Assembly (NCBI GenBank): GCA_000317655.1 | Contig: CP003940.1 | Location: 2,923,547-2,987,546 of the forward strand | DNA from: Cyanobacterium stanieri PCC 7202 | GTDB taxonomy: Bacteria; Cyanobacteriota; Cyanobacteriia; Cyanobacteriales; Cyanobacteriaceae | Length of the DNA stretch: 64,000 nucleotides | Direction: 5' to 3' | Shown here: positions 36,801 through 47,599 of the stretch, piece by piece | How positions within the stretch are numbered: the stretch's first letter is position 1 | Layout: the number at the start of each line of letters is the position of its first letter | Notes under the pieces: generated by a model | Told to the model about the DNA's origin: nothing | Databases searched by the model: none | Seen by the model: the letters and a program-made list of their open reading frames with translations, nothing else | Position numbers and translations under genes: made by a program

Positions 36801-38549
36801 ATGATTGATACTCTTAGACAAATTTTTGCCACTGCTCTAAAACAAACCTTTGGGAATGATGTTACTTTTGTTGAGCCTTTGGTTGTACCTGCTACCAATC
36901 CTCGATTTGGGGATTATCAGTGTAATGTCGCTCTTCCCCTTGCTAAACAGTTAAAAGATAATCCAAGGGCGATCGCCCAGCGCATAGTTGATAATATTAA
37001 CTTAGATGAATTTTGTCAACCCCTCGAAATTGCCGGGCCAGGATTTATCAACATCACCATCAAACCTGAATATATCGCCCAACAAATCACCACGGCCCAT
37101 CAAGATGAGCGTTTAGGGGTAACAGCAATTACACCCGAAGGAAAAACCGTCATCGATTTTTCTAGCCCCAATATTGCCAAGGAAATGCACGTAGGGCATC
37201 TACGCTCAACCATTATCGGTGATAGTATCGCCCGAATTTTAGAATTTAGAGGGCATAATGTCCTCCGACTCAACCATGTAGGGGATTGGGGTACTCAATT
37301 TGGAATGTTAATCGCCTTTTTGCGACAAGAGAAACCAGAAGTTTTAACCACGGCTAATGCTGTGGCTATTGGCGATTTAGTAACCTTATATAAACAGGCA
37401 AAATCAAAGTTTGATCAAGATCCAGAATTTAAAGAAGAAGCCCGTCAAGAAGTAGTAAAACTGCAAAGTAAAGATTCAGAAAGTATCAAAGCATGGCAAC
37501 TACTTTGTGAGCAATCAAGGAAAGAGTTTCAAATTATTTATGACCTTTTAGACATCGAATTAACTGAAAGGGGAGAGTCTTTTTATAATCCTTTTTTACC
37601 TGCTATTATTAATCTTTTAGAAGAGGAAAATTTATTAGTTGAAGATCAAGGAGCTAAATGTGTTTTTCTTGATAATTTTGTGAATAAACAGGGAGATCCT
37701 TTACCTCTCATTGTGCAAAAATCTGATGGTGGTTATAACTATGCTACTACTGATCTAGCTTGTTTAAAATATCGCATCGAAGAAGACAAAGCGACTAAAA
37801 TTATTTATGTAACAGACGCAGGACAAAGTAACCATTTTACCCAAGTTTTTCAAGTAGCCCAAAAAGCTAATATTGTTCCTGAAAATGTCGAATTAGTCCA
37901 TGTTCCTTTTGGTTTAGTTTTGGCGGAAGATGGTAAAAAAATTAAAACAAGATCTGGAGAAACTATCCGTTTAAAAGACTTGTTAGATGAAGCCATTAAT
38001 CGAGCCAAAAAAGATTTAGAAAATCGTCTCGAAAGTGAGGGCAGAAATGAGGATGAAAGTTTTATTAATCATGTTAGTCAAGTGGTTGGTTTAAGTGCTG
38101 TAAAATATGCTGATTTAAGTCAAAATCGTACCACTGATTATAAATTTAGTTTTGATAAAATGTTAGCTTTACAGGGCAACACTGCTCCTTATCTTTTGTA
38201 TGCTTATGTTAGGGTGCAGGGGATTAGTCGTAAGGGTAATATTGATTTGGATAATTTGGAAATAAATAAATCCATTATCATTAAGGAAGAAAGTGAGTTA
38301 GTTTTAGCAAAACATCTTTTACAATTAGATTATGTTATTAAGGAAGTAGAAAAAGATTTATTACCTAATAGACTTTGTTTATATCTGTTTGAATTAAGTC
38401 AAAAGTTTAATCAATTTTATGATCAGTGTCCTATTTTACAGGCAGAGGAAGATGTTAAGTTATCCCGTTTAATTTTGGCTGATTTGACAGCAAAAGTGAT
38501 TAAGTTAGGTTTATCTTTATTGGGAATTTCTGTATTAGAAAGAATGTAG
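36801..38549 (+). CDS. argS: Arginyl-tRNA synthetase
   Basis: ArgRS charges tRNA-Arg. The 582-residue protein has the N-terminal Add-1 domain, the HIGH-equivalent [36 protein letters not shown], a KMSKS-like degenerate loop in [19 protein letters not shown], and the DALR anticodon domain at the C-terminus. Full length. A terminator lies about 150 bases downstream. Confidence 0.95.
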   Translation: MIDTLRQIFATALKQTFGNDVTFVEPLVVPATNPRFGDYQCNVALPLAKQLKDNPRAIAQRIVDNINLDEFCQPLEIAGPGFINITIKPEYIAQQITTAHQDERLGVTAITPEGKTVIDFSSPNIAKEMHVGHLRSTIIGDSIARILEFRGHNVLRLNHVGDWGTQFGMLIAFLRQEKPEVLTTANAVAIGDLVTLYKQAKSKFDQDPEFKEEARQEVVKLQSKDSESIKAWQLLCEQSRKEFQIIYDLLDIELTERGESFYNPFLPAIINLLEEENLLVEDQGAKCVFLDNFVNKQGDPLPLIVQKSDGGYNYATTDLACLKYRIEEDKATKIIYVTDAGQSNHFTQVFQVAQKANIVPENVELVHVPFGLVLAEDGKKIKTRSGETIRLKDLLDEAINRAKKDLENRLESEGRNEDESFINHVSQVVGLSAVKYADLSQNRTTDYKFSFDKMLALQGNTAPYLLYAYVRVQGISRKGNIDLDNLEINKSIIIKEESELVLAKHLLQLDYVIKEVEKDLLPNRLCLYLFELSQKFNQFYDQCPILQAEEDVKLSRLILADLTAKVIKLGLSLLGISVLERM

Positions 38550-38695
38550 ATTTAATAATTGATAATTAATAATGGAGAATTGATAATTAATGGTTCTAGG
38601 TTCTTTTGTAATAACTAATAACTTTATTTTTCTGCGATTTTTTTAGCAATAATTTATCGTTAATTAGAGACAGAATAAGTACAAAAAAATTATAG

Positions 38696-38719
38696 CAAGG
38701 GGTTTTAGCCCCTTGTTTT
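38696..38719 (+). terminator. Terminator in the argS-GT39 interval
   Basis: CAAGGGG and CCCCTTG form a seven-base stem with loop TTTTAG, followed by TTTT. The rest of the 327-base interval is AT-rich with a weak AATTGATAAT repeat near 38557-38600. Confidence 0.7.
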
Positions 38720-38876
38720 GTTTGATTGGTTGATGTAATTTGCATAGGTTTTGAAATGAAATAATATTTAAATCTGTGTTAGGCTAGGGAATATGGGAAA
38801 TATGTTGTTAGTGATGAACGACTTGTTTTCAATTATTTTATAACTTTATTAATAGTAAATTTGATTATATTTTTCA

Positions 38877-40166
38877 ATGTTTTTAGGCGGAATTTTTCGC
38901 TATAAGTTTGGCTCTATCTATTATAAACAAGAGTTAATTATAAATTCTTTTTTATTTGCAGGGGCTTTTTTTTTATGTATTGTAAATCTTGGTAGTCTGC
39001 CTTTTTATGATGGACGAGAGTATTTTTTTGCAGAAATTGCGACAGAAATTTATCAGTCTTTTGCTGATAATTTAAACTGGTTATTTCCTCACTATACGGA
39101 GAGTTTTTATGGAATAAAGCCCCCTTTAATGCACATTTTGACGGCGGTTGCCTACGGAATATGGGGATTTAATGAGTTTGCTACTCGCATTATGGGAGCC
39201 ACTTTTACGGCTTTATCTGTACCCCTGTTATATTGTTTGGCAAGGGAATTATTCCCTATTCGTTTTTATGCTTTATTTGGGGCGTTGGTTTATTTAACTT
39301 CTACTCCTGTCATTTTCTATGGACGTTTGGCAATGTTTGATGGGGTGAGGTTATGTTGTGAAATTTTTTTCTTTTTATCGATTTTAATTTCTCGGCGTGA
39401 TTTACGTTGGGCTTTGGGGGTGGGCATTAGTCTTACTTTTATTTGTCTGGCTTTGGGCTGGGATGTTGCTATAATATTAGGTGCGATCGCCCTTATTTTT
39501 TTATGGTGGGATACTCCACGTTTATTAAATTCTAGTTATTTTTGGTTAGGGATAGTATTGGGTATCATACCAGCGGTATTGTGGTATGGAGGGGAATATA
39601 TACATACGAGGATTGATGATTATCCCATCATGGATATTCAGTCACCTAGTATTAACTCGTTATTTTATTCTCAATATTCTGTTGTTAATTTATTAAGCAA
39701 TTTTTCTTCGTGGATTTTTATTAGTATTTTTGGTTTTATATATGCTCTAAAAAATAAAAATTATAGTTGGGCGAAGCTATCTCTTACTTGGTTTTTGTTC
39801 TCTTTAATTATTACTTTAATATTAAGATATACTGATCATTATCTTTCTCTAATTTCATTATACGCTCCCATGGCGATCGCCTCTGGTTATATATTAGGAG
39901 AAGTAATGAGAAAACCACCATGGAAAACCTATCCAAAATCATGGGGTTATTTTTTTTGTATTTTAAGTTTCATTACCCTAGGTATAGGAGCATTTTATTT
40001 TTTACAATTTAACCACTGGCATGGCTCCTTATTTTCTGTTTTAACCTCCTATTTTCTCTGTTTTTTTACCGCCTTTATTTTAATTGAAAAAGAAAACGAA
40101 TATTTCATATTTATCCTTTTCTGGGGTAAATATATTAGTTTGATTCTTTTATTCAATCTTCATTAA
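38877..40166 (+). CDS. Dolichyl-phosphate-mannose-type (GT39/ArnT-like) membrane glycosyltransferase
   Basis: The 429-residue protein has about ten membrane helices. The first lumenal loop carries FYDGREYFFAEIATEIYQS, equivalent to the DE-containing active-site loop of GT39/ArnT enzymes, and FYGIKPPLMHILTAVAYGIWG. These enzymes transfer sugars from polyprenyl phosphate carriers to lipids or proteins. It is shorter than the usual 500-550 residues because the C-terminal soluble domain is minimal. Donor and acceptor are not readable. Confidence 0.75.
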   Translation: MFLGGIFRYKFGSIYYKQELIINSFLFAGAFFLCIVNLGSLPFYDGREYFFAEIATEIYQSFADNLNWLFPHYTESFYGIKPPLMHILTAVAYGIWGFNEFATRIMGATFTALSVPLLYCLARELFPIRFYALFGALVYLTSTPVIFYGRLAMFDGVRLCCEIFFFLSILISRRDLRWALGVGISLTFICLALGWDVAIILGAIALIFLWWDTPRLLNSSYFWLGIVLGIIPAVLWYGGEYIHTRIDDYPIMDIQSPSINSLFYSQYSVVNLLSNFSSWIFISIFGFIYALKNKNYSWAKLSLTWFLFSLIITLILRYTDHYLSLISLYAPMAIASGYILGEVMRKPPWKTYPKSWGYFFCILSFITLGIGAFYFLQFNHWHGSLFSVLTSYFLCFFTAFILIEKENEYFIFILFWGKYISLILLFNLH

Positions 40167-40167
40167 T

Positions 40168-41061
40168 TTATCTTGTCACAACTACGCTGACAGGTAACTG
40201 TTGAGTTTGCTGTAATTGTTGAGCCTGTTGTTGTGCTTGGGCATTATCATTAAATACCCCTAGCTGAATTTTTATCTCCTGATTAACATTTGTCACCACC
40301 GCAGTGGGAATAACCTCCCTTATCTTGGCAAAATGTTCTGGACTTTTATAGTCAGTAATAAGATGATATTGAGGAGAATTACTGCCATTACCCTGAGTCA
40401 CATTTAGAGGAGGGGGATTTTGGACATCAGACTCAGCCAAATACATCACCGCTTCACTCAAAAGAGCAGTTTTTAAATTAGGATAAGGATTATTGCCTTG
40501 AGCCTGATTATCACTCATGTTTTCCTCTGTGGGTAAAGAAGAAGGTAAATTAGGAGGGGAAGGCAATTCGAGATTAACTTCCTGTTGAGGTAGGGGAGAA
40601 GATGATATTTCTTCTTGATTGTTGAGGGATATATCTTCCTCAAGATTATTAGTTTCTTGTACCTCTTCCGATAAACCTTCCTCACCTTCAGCAACCTGTC
40701 TTTGAGAAGAATTTAAATCCCAGTTGATGAAAATTAAGGCATTGGCAGTAATAAAAAGAATTAAGCCAAAAATCGCCCAAGGGGTAAAAATAATTTCTTT
40801 AAGGCTATATTTGTCAGTGATAATGCGAGAAGCAACGGGAATATTATCATCATCATTCTCCGAAGCAGAAGAAACAAAGTCGTAGTTAATGGGTTGTTTT
40901 GGTAAATCATGGGGGATAGGGGATGATTCAACAACAGCCAGAGACTCTACAGGTGTTTGTCGGGATTCCTCAAATTGTCGTAGTTCAAAACTTAAGTCAA
41001 AATCGATGTTTTTTAGGGTAAGTTGAACAAGGGGATGTATGGATGTTTCTTTCTCACTCAT
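40168..41061 (-). CDS. Single-span protein with SPOR-like C-terminus
   Basis: The 297-residue protein has a cytoplasmic N-terminus of about 88 residues, one membrane helix (TPWAIFGLILFITANALIFI) and an acidic, Gln/Asn/Pro-rich periplasmic linker. The last 35 residues (KIQLGVFNDNAQAQQQAQQL) resemble one half of a SPOR repeat, a septal peptidoglycan-binding domain. Six bases separate its start from that of the divergent DUF721 gene. A role at the cell wall is inference. Confidence 0.55.
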   Translation of the reverse strand: MSEKETSIHPLVQLTLKNIDFDLSFELRQFEESRQTPVESLAVVESSPIPHDLPKQPINYDFVSSASENDDDNIPVASRIITDKYSLKEIIFTPWAIFGLILFITANALIFINWDLNSSQRQVAEGEEGLSEEVQETNNLEEDISLNNQEEISSSPLPQQEVNLELPSPPNLPSSLPTEENMSDNQAQGNNPYPNLKTALLSEAVMYLAESDVQNPPPLNVTQGNGSNSPQYHLITDYKSPEHFAKIREVIPTAVVTNVNQEIKIQLGVFNDNAQAQQQAQQLQQTQQLPVSVVVTR

Positions 41062-41067
41062 AAACTC

Positions 41068-41625
41068 ATGACTTTTGAATCAATTGATAAGTTATTAAAT
41101 GCAATTTTAGCTCAACCTCAGTGGGAAACTCAAAGAAGATACCAGCAACTGGTAAGGTGTTGGTTTACGGTAGTTAATCATAGGGTAGCACAACACACAA
41201 AACCGATCGCCCTTAAGGACAACATTTTATGGGTATCCACTTCTAGTAGTGCCTATGCGCAAAATTTATCATTGCAAAGATATACGTTACTCAAAAAGAT
41301 TAACCGTCGTTTAAATGAGTCTATCAAAGATATACGCTTTACCACAGCTAAATGGTATCAAAAAAGTTGGGTTGATCCCGAAGAAGAAACCCATCTGGTA
41401 AATCCTAGTATTCTTTATGACCAATACCAACCCCCCGAAAAATCTTCTCCCATTACCCCCCAAGAAGCCCTAGAACAGTGGTTAAACAAAATTAAAGGGC
41501 GATCGCACTCTTTACCCCCTTGCCCTCGCTGTCAAACTCCTACTCCCCTAGGAGAGCTAGAGCGATGGGGTATATGTGGAATCTGCTTCGCCAAAGACCA
41601 TAGTAGCTTGAATCCACGAGAATGA
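41068..41625 (+). CDS. DUF721/DciA-like protein with C-terminal zinc ribbon
   Basis: Starting at the ATG at 41068 the protein has 185 residues. Residues 1-100 form the DUF721 domain (LLNAILAQPQWETQRRYQQL, then VNHRVAQHTKPIALKDNILWV), the fold of DciA helicase loaders. A linker leads to a zinc ribbon with CPRC and CGIC. The four-Cys tail is a useful distinguishing feature. In bacteria lacking DnaC, DciA loads replicative helicase DnaB; whether this protein does so is inference. Confidence 0.72.
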   Translation: MTFESIDKLLNAILAQPQWETQRRYQQLVRCWFTVVNHRVAQHTKPIALKDNILWVSTSSSAYAQNLSLQRYTLLKKINRRLNESIKDIRFTTAKWYQKSWVDPEEETHLVNPSILYDQYQPPEKSSPITPQEALEQWLNKIKGRSHSLPPCPRCQTPTPLGELERWGICGICFAKDHSSLNPRE

Positions 41626-41749
41626 AAAGAAAAAATAAAAATTGTTACAGAGTTTAAAGTTATATATCAGAAAAGGTAGCCTAGAGCCTATACTGCGATA
41701 AAGTAAAGCTGAAATTGAGAAATCATTAATAAAAAACAAAACTCGGTAA

Positions 41750-42010
<261 letters not shown>

Positions 42011-42057
42011 TATATTTTTATATCCTAGGTTAGTGGTAAAAGTGTTAGGTATTTTAG

Positions 42058-42071
42058 GGCAATGGGCAATG
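42058..42071. repeat. Heptamer repeat (GGCAATG x2)
   Basis: Two GGCAATG heptamers lie between psaC and ridA. They belong to the same family as the arrays at 16397 and 45201. Confidence 0.6.
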
Positions 42072-42163
42072 GTTTTTGACCCAAAACCCAATCAGTCCCC
42101 CATAGAAGTGAATAACCCCTCAATAACTGGTATAATCAGGTTTGCTCATCTTATTTCGATACA

Positions 42164-42553
42164 ATGACCAGCAAAAAAGTTATTTATACCAATCAAGCCC
42201 CTGCCCCTGTAGGCCCCTATAATCAGGCGATCGCCGTTACGGGTGAATTAATCTTTGTAGCAGGACAAATCCCCCTCAATGCCCAAGGGGAAATGGTAGG
42301 AGAAGGGGATATACAAGCCCAAACCAAGCAGGTAATGGCAAATTTAGAAGCAATCCTCAAAGAAGCAGGAGTAGACTTCTCCGCCGTGGTCAAAACCAGC
42401 GTTTTCCTCAGTGATTTAACCAATTTTGTTCCCATGAACGAAATTTATGCCCAATATTTCCCCGAAAATCCCCCTGCCCGTGCCTGTGTGGAAGTTGCCC
42501 GTCTTCCCAAGGATGTTTTAGTGGAAATCGAATGTATTGCGGTTAAGGGATAA
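42164..42553 (+). CDS. ridA: RidA family reactive imine/enamine deaminase
   Basis: RidA hydrolyses reactive 2-aminoacrylate-type intermediates released by PLP enzymes. The 129-residue protein shows APAPVGPYNQAI at the N-terminus, AGQIPLN, and the C-terminal PARACVEVARLPKDVLVEIECIA, which contains the conserved Arg. Length is typical. Confidence 0.92.
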   Translation: MTSKKVIYTNQAPAPVGPYNQAIAVTGELIFVAGQIPLNAQGEMVGEGDIQAQTKQVMANLEAILKEAGVDFSAVVKTSVFLSDLTNFVPMNEIYAQYFPENPPARACVEVARLPKDVLVEIECIAVKG

Positions 42554-42590
42554 TAGAATTAGTAATCAATCAATAGTCAATGATTCTGCG

Positions 42591-42917
42591 ATGAACACTG
42601 ATGCCATTACTAATCGGATTAATCAAATTATTCCCCAAAGTGCGATCGATAGTTTTTGCCAAAAATATCACATACAAAAACTCTCTTTATTTGGTTCCAT
42701 TCTCAGGGCAGATTTTAATAAAGAGAGTGATATAGATGTATTGATTGAATTTGATCCAAAATATATCCCCGGTTTAATTTCCCTCGCCAAAATGGAATTA
42801 GAGTTATCGTCAATATTAAAGCGTCCAGTGGATTTACAAACCCCTGAAGATTTGAGTAAATATTTTCGTCAAGAAGTTCTGGATTTAGCATTGGTGCAGT
42901 ATGTTAGCAAAAAATGA
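42591..42917 (+). CDS. mntA: MntA-type nucleotidyltransferase antitoxin
   Basis: The 108-residue protein has the minimal nucleotidyltransferase motif FGSILRADFNKESDIDVLIEF (GS-x10-D-x-D). MntA antitoxins use it to add AMP to the HEPN toxin and silence it. The ATG at 42591 puts the motif at about residue 33. A longer frame back to 42537 overlaps ridA and is unlikely. It overlaps hepT by 17 bases, as toxin-antitoxin pairs do. Confidence 0.85.
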   Translation: MNTDAITNRINQIIPQSAIDSFCQKYHIQKLSLFGSILRADFNKESDIDVLIEFDPKYIPGLISLAKMELELSSILKRPVDLQTPEDLSKYFRQEVLDLALVQYVSKK

Positions 42918-43239
42918 TCGCATCAGATTACAGCACATGTTAGATGCAAGTCTTAAAGCAACTTCTTTTATCGAGGGAAAGACAAACTCAGACTTAGATA
43001 ATGATGATTTATTGGTTTTCGCCTTAGTTAAAGCCATAGAAATTGTTGGGGAAGCGGCGGGAAAAGTCTCAAAAGAATATCAACAGAATCATCCTGAAAT
43101 ATCATGGACGGCAATGATAAGTATGCGTAATCGCTTAGTTCACGCATATTTTGATATTAACAAAAAAATATTATGGCAAACCCTTAAAAAAGATATACCA
43201 GAGTTAATTAACATCTTAACCGAGCTACTAGACGAATAA
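42901..43239 (+). CDS. hepT: HepT-type HEPN ribonuclease toxin
   Basis: The 112-residue helical protein carries the HEPN active site RNRLVHAY (R-x4-H-x-Y), which cuts RNA or tRNA ends. The Tyr is the AMPylation target of MntA. The motif is intact, so the toxin may be functional. It lies directly after mntA, and the pair sits between ridA and lepA. Confidence 0.88.
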   Translation: MLAKNDRIRLQHMLDASLKATSFIEGKTNSDLDNDDLLVFALVKAIEIVGEAAGKVSKEYQQNHPEISWTAMISMRNRLVHAYFDINKKILWQTLKKDIPELINILTELLDE

Positions 43240-43356
43240 TTTAATAGAATGAGCCTAATTGTTAATTCCTCACACAGTCAGAGCAAAATGATATTAAAAT
43301 AAATGAAGAAATATTAAAACTCAATCTTTCTAAAAACTAATATCGATATAACAGCT

Positions 43357-45165
43357 ATGACAGACGCTCCCGTAAAACGACTGCGCAACTTTTCCATTAT
43401 TGCCCATATTGACCATGGTAAGTCAACATTGGCAGACCGTATGTTACAAACTACCGATACGGTAGCAGATCGGGAGATGAAAGAGCAATTTCTCGATAAC
43501 ATGGATTTAGAAAGGGAAAGAGGTATTACCATCAAACTCCAAGCCGCCCGTATGAACTACAAGGGTAAGGATGGAGAAGATTATGTTTTAAATTTAATTG
43601 ATACCCCCGGACATGTGGACTTTTCCTATGAGGTTTCCCGCTCTTTGGCGGCCTGTGAGGGGGCTTTGTTGGTGGTGGATGCTTCCCAAGGGGTGGAAGC
43701 ACAAACCCTTGCTAATGTTTATTTAGCCCTTGAGAATGACTTAGAAATTATCCCCGTACTCAATAAAATCGATTTACCGGGGGCTGAACCTGAGCGAGTC
43801 ATTGAGGAGATAGAGGAGGTTGTTGGTTTAGATTGTACTAATATTATTCGGGCTTCGGCTAAAAATGGTATTGGTATTGATGATATTTTACAGGCAATTA
43901 TTGATCGTGTTCCTCCTCCAGCAGACACCGTAGAGAAGCCTTTTCGGGCTTTGATTTTTGATAGTTATTATGACCCTTATCGAGGTGTAATTGTTTATTT
44001 CCGTGTCACTGATGGTTCTCTCAAAAAGGGCGATCGCATCTTACTCATGGCATCAGGAAAACAGTATGACTTAGATGATATTGGCATTTTATCCCCCAAC
44101 CAAATCCCCGTGGATGAACTTCACGCAGGGGAAGTAGGTTATCTCGCCGCCTCCATCAAAGCCGTGGAAGATGCTAGGGTAGGGGATACCATCACCCTCG
44201 CCACCAAACCAGCCAAAGAACCCTTACCAGGTTATACAGAGGCGAAACCCATGGTATTCTGTGGACTTTTCCCCATCGATGCCGATCAATATTCTGACCT
44301 CAAGGAAGCACTCGAAAAGCTAAAATTAAACGATGCCGCCCTTTCCTACGAACCCGAAACCTCTAGCGCCATGGGCTTTGGTTTCCGTTGTGGTTTCCTT
44401 GGTTTGTTGCACATGGAAATCGTCCAAGAAAGATTAGAAAGGGAATATAATTTAGATCTGATTACCACCGCTCCCTCGGTAATTTACCGTGTCACCACCA
44501 CCGAAGGGGAGATAATCCAAGTGGATAATCCCAGTTTATTACCAGATCCCCAAAAACGCCAAAAAATTGAAGAGCCTTATATCAGGATTGAAATGATTAC
44601 CCCTGAAACCTATGTGGGTACTTTGATGGATTTGTGTCAAACCAGAAGGGGGGTATTTGTGGATATGAAATACTTTACCCTCAATCGTACTAATTTGATC
44701 TATGAATTACCCCTTGCTGAAGTGGTAACGGACTTTTTTGATCAATTAAAATCCCGCTCTCGGGGTTATGCCAGTATGGAATATCAGTTAATTGGTTATC
44801 GAGAAAATAATTTAATTCGCTTAGATATTCTGGTAAATAAAGATCCTGTGGATGCTTTAGCGATGATTGTTCACCGAGATAAAGCCTATCAGGTTGGACG
44901 GGCTTTGACAGAAAAACTCAAAGAATTGATTCCTCGTCATCAATTTAAAGTGCCTATTCAAGCGGCGATCGGTTCAAAAGTTATTGCCAGTGAACATATT
45001 CCAGCGCTGAGAAAAGACGTTTTGGCCAAGTGTTATGGAGGGGATATTAGTCGTAAGAAAAAACTCCTCCAAAAACAAGCTAAGGGTAAAAAGCGCATGA
45101 AATCCCTTGGTACAGTGGATGTACCCCAGGAGGCTTTTATGGCTGTATTAAAAATCAGCAATTAA
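43357..45165 (+). CDS. lepA: Elongation factor 4
   Basis: LepA is a ribosomal GTPase that back-translocates or assists ribosome assembly under stress. The 602-residue protein has G1 [15 protein letters not shown]2 [23 protein letters not shown], and the unique C-terminal domain with [23 protein letters not shown]. Full length. Confidence 0.97.
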   Translation: MTDAPVKRLRNFSIIAHIDHGKSTLADRMLQTTDTVADREMKEQFLDNMDLERERGITIKLQAARMNYKGKDGEDYVLNLIDTPGHVDFSYEVSRSLAACEGALLVVDASQGVEAQTLANVYLALENDLEIIPVLNKIDLPGAEPERVIEEIEEVVGLDCTNIIRASAKNGIGIDDILQAIIDRVPPPADTVEKPFRALIFDSYYDPYRGVIVYFRVTDGSLKKGDRILLMASGKQYDLDDIGILSPNQIPVDELHAGEVGYLAASIKAVEDARVGDTITLATKPAKEPLPGYTEAKPMVFCGLFPIDADQYSDLKEALEKLKLNDAALSYEPETSSAMGFGFRCGFLGLLHMEIVQERLEREYNLDLITTAPSVIYRVTTTEGEIIQVDNPSLLPDPQKRQKIEEPYIRIEMITPETYVGTLMDLCQTRRGVFVDMKYFTLNRTNLIYELPLAEVVTDFFDQLKSRSRGYASMEYQLIGYRENNLIRLDILVNKDPVDALAMIVHRDKAYQVGRALTEKLKELIPRHQFKVPIQAAIGSKVIASEHIPALRKDVLAKCYGGDISRKKKLLQKQAKGKKRMKSLGTVDVPQEAFMAVLKISN

Positions 45166-45200
45166 ATAGGGGCTGATGAAAAAGTGGAGTCGTGAAGGCG

Positions 45201-45228
45201 GGGAATAGGCAATGGGCAATAGGCAATA
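45201..45228. repeat. Heptamer short tandem repeat (GGCAATA x4)
   Basis: GGGAATA, GGCAATG, GGCAATA, GGCAATA occur in tandem, near-identical to the array at 16397. Confidence 0.8.
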
Positions 45229-45270
45229 GTTTTCAATTCCACTTTGAATCACCCTTGCCTTTTAAGGGGA

Positions 45271-45299
45271 GATGTCGAAGACATAGGGGTAGGGATTTA
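45271..45299. repeat. Dispersed block overlapping the cobM stop
   Basis: GATGTCGAAGACATAGGGGT followed by AGGGATTTA matches the block at 16541-16569. Its last bases include the reverse complement of the cobM stop codon, so the repeat boundary lies at the gene end. Confidence 0.75.
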
Positions 45300-46061
45300 A
45301 GGGCGGAATAAATGGGAGTGTTGGGGGTGATAAAGTTGCGATCGCAAATTATCCGTATCAAAATCCTTGAGGGCAGGACTAATAATATATAGAGTAGTAC
45401 GAATCAAATTATACTCTTGGGTAGTCCTTGCCATCTCGGTTAACGGTACAATGATAATTTTTTCATCATCCCATCCCACCCGATAACATATAGCCACAGG
45501 AGTATCCGAAGGATAATGTTTCAACAACTCCTGCTGAGATTTTTCGGCATGACGTGCGGCTAAATATAAACATAAACTAGCTTTGTGTGAAGCCAAATCC
45601 GCCAACTCTTCCCCCGAAGGCATGGGGGAAGCCTTACCACTGACACGGGTTAGGATAATGGTTTGTACCAACTGAGGCACCGTTAACTCCGTGGCAATTT
45701 TTGCCGCCGCCGCCTGATAAGCACTAATGCCCGGTATCAATTCAAAAGGAATATTCGCCTTCCGTAACTGTTTCATTTGTTCGTGGATGGCACTATATAA
45801 ACACAAATCCCCCGACTGTAACCTTACCACAGTCAAATTATTCCGTACCCTGTCAATCATGCAAGGGATAATGGTTTCGAGGGTTTTGTTACCCGTTGCG
45901 ATTAACTCCGCCGTGGGTTTTACATCCCGCAGAATCTGCTTTGGTACTAACGAATCCGCATATAAAATCACATCAGCTTGGGTCAATATCTTATAGGCTT
46001 GAAGAGTTAATAAATCAGGATCTCCTGGACCTGCTCCAATGAAATATACGGCTGGTTTCAT
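45297..46061 (-). CDS. cobM: Precorrin-4 C11-methyltransferase
   Basis: CobM (CbiF in the anaerobic route) methylates C11 of precorrin-4 in cobalamin (here presumably pseudocobalamin) synthesis using SAM. The 254-residue protein shows VYFIGAGPGDPDLLTLQA at the N-terminus, YADSLVPKQIL, VRLQSGDLCLYSAIHEQM and the conserved PVAICYRVGWDDEKI. Its stop lies in the repeat block described above. Confidence 0.92.
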   Translation of the reverse strand: MKPAVYFIGAGPGDPDLLTLQAYKILTQADVILYADSLVPKQILRDVKPTAELIATGNKTLETIIPCMIDRVRNNLTVVRLQSGDLCLYSAIHEQMKQLRKANIPFELIPGISAYQAAAAKIATELTVPQLVQTIILTRVSGKASPMPSGEELADLASHKASLCLYLAARHAEKSQQELLKHYPSDTPVAICYRVGWDDEKIIIVPLTEMARTTQEYNLIRTTLYIISPALKDFDTDNLRSQLYHPQHSHLFRP

Positions 46062-46237
46062 GTAATATTGTGTTATGGTGGGCTAACCATGACTATAGGG
46101 ACTTAGAAAACCCAAGCCCCTAGCGGTTGATTGTTGATTTACATAATATGATACCGTATATCAAGTCCAAGGTGCCTAACATCCTAGTTTTGGTAAAATC
46201 AGTTATTCTATTATTATTTTTAACTATTCATCCCTAA

Positions 46238-47599
46238 ATGAGTTGGCCTGACATTGGATTTAGATTATTCGCCATTTTTTCCTTGATTGCCATTAACGCT
46301 TTTTTTGTTACTGGGGAATTTGCTATAGTTTCTGTGAGGCGATCGCGCATTAATCATTTAGTATTAGAGGGAGATATACCCTCCCAAACTGTCCAATCCC
46401 TCCAAAAAAGTTTAGACAGACTGCTTTCTACTACCCAACTAGGGATAACCCTTTCTAGCCTTGCCTTGGGTTGGATTGGAGAAAGTACCATGGCACAAAT
46501 ACTCCAATCATTCATCATTGCCCTTTCCCTACCTCCTAATATTAACCAGATATTAATTCATTCCGTATCCATACCCCTTGCCTTCATTCTTCTAGTATAT
46601 TTACAGATAGTATTAGGGGAATTATGCCCCAAATCATTTTCCCTCCTCTATGCCGAAAATCTTGCCCGACTCTTTGCCCCCCCTATTCGAGTCATCGGCA
46701 CTATTTTTAAACCCTTTATAGATATTCTCAACCAGTCCACCAAATTTTTGCTGCGTTTAGTAGGGGCAGAATATACAGGACAAGGATGGTACAAACAAGT
46801 TACACCCGAAGAACTACAATTAATTATTCGTACCGAAAGAGAATCATCAGGATTAGAAGCCGAAGAAAGGGAATTATTAAGTAACGTCTTTGAATTTGGG
46901 GATGTAGAAGCCATGGAAATCATGACACCTCGAGTCAATATCCATTATCTATCCCTCAACTCCACCTATCAAGACTTATTGGCAGAAGTCGCCAAAACTG
47001 GACATTCCCGTTATCCTGTTATCGGGGAATCTCTGGATGATATTCGAGGAATTATCAACCTCAAAGACTGTGTTTCTTTTCTGGGTAAAAACGAAGAATC
47101 ATCAGAAAATCACCAATCCTCATTATCCGAAAGTAAACTAGGGCAACCCATAAAAGACTTAATTCGCCCCGTCAAATTTTTGTCAGAATTTACCCCCCTC
47201 AGTGAGTTACTAAACGTGATGCAACAGTCACGGTTAAAAATGGTGATTATTGTCGATGAATATGGAGGCACCGCAGGATTAGTCTCCATGCAAAATTTAA
47301 TTAATGAGATTTTGGGCTATGAAGAAAAAAGCCTTACCAATCAAGAGTCAGAAGTTACCGTGATTGACGAGCAAAATTTTCTTGTCTCTGCCCAAATTAA
47401 CCTTGATGAATTGAATGACTTACTCGATTTTGATTTACCCCTCACCGAAGAATATACAACCCTCGGAGGATTTTTAATTTATCAATGGCAAAAGATACCC
47501 TCTATTAACGAAATATACAAATTTGATAATCTAATTTTCACCATTGCCGATATGGATGGCCCGAGAATTAATAAAATTAAAATTACCATCAAGGATTAA
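46238..47599 (+). CDS. CNNM/CorC_HlyC family transporter-like protein
   Basis: The 453-residue protein has an N-terminal CNNM (DUF21) domain with three to four helices (residues 8-150), a CBS pair (MEIMTPRVNIHYLSLNSTYQDLL and MVIIVDEYGGTAGLVS) and a CorC_HlyC C-terminal domain. Relatives, often annotated as hemolysins, are Mg2+ or Co2+ effluxers or regulators. Its 3' end overlaps the convergent Uma2 gene by four bases. Confidence 0.88.
   Translation: MSWPDIGFRLFAIFSLIAINAFFVTGEFAIVSVRRSRINHLVLEGDIPSQTVQSLQKSLDRLLSTTQLGITLSSLALGWIGESTMAQILQSFIIALSLPPNINQILIHSVSIPLAFILLVYLQIVLGELCPKSFSLLYAENLARLFAPPIRVIGTIFKPFIDILNQSTKFLLRLVGAEYTGQGWYKQVTPEELQLIIRTERESSGLEAEERELLSNVFEFGDVEAMEIMTPRVNIHYLSLNSTYQDLLAEVAKTGHSRYPVIGESLDDIRGIINLKDCVSFLGKNEESSENHQSSLSESKLGQPIKDLIRPVKFLSEFTPLSELLNVMQQSRLKMVIIVDEYGGTAGLVSMQNLINEILGYEEKSLTNQESEVTVIDEQNFLVSAQINLDELNDLLDFDLPLTEEYTTLGGFLIYQWQKIPSINEIYKFDNLIFTIADMDGPRINKIKITIKD

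Noticed and set aside
43261-43290. ATTCCTCACAC resembling the Yfr1 small RNA core
   Set aside because: Only part of the conserved element is present and the flanking hairpins of Yfr1 are absent.
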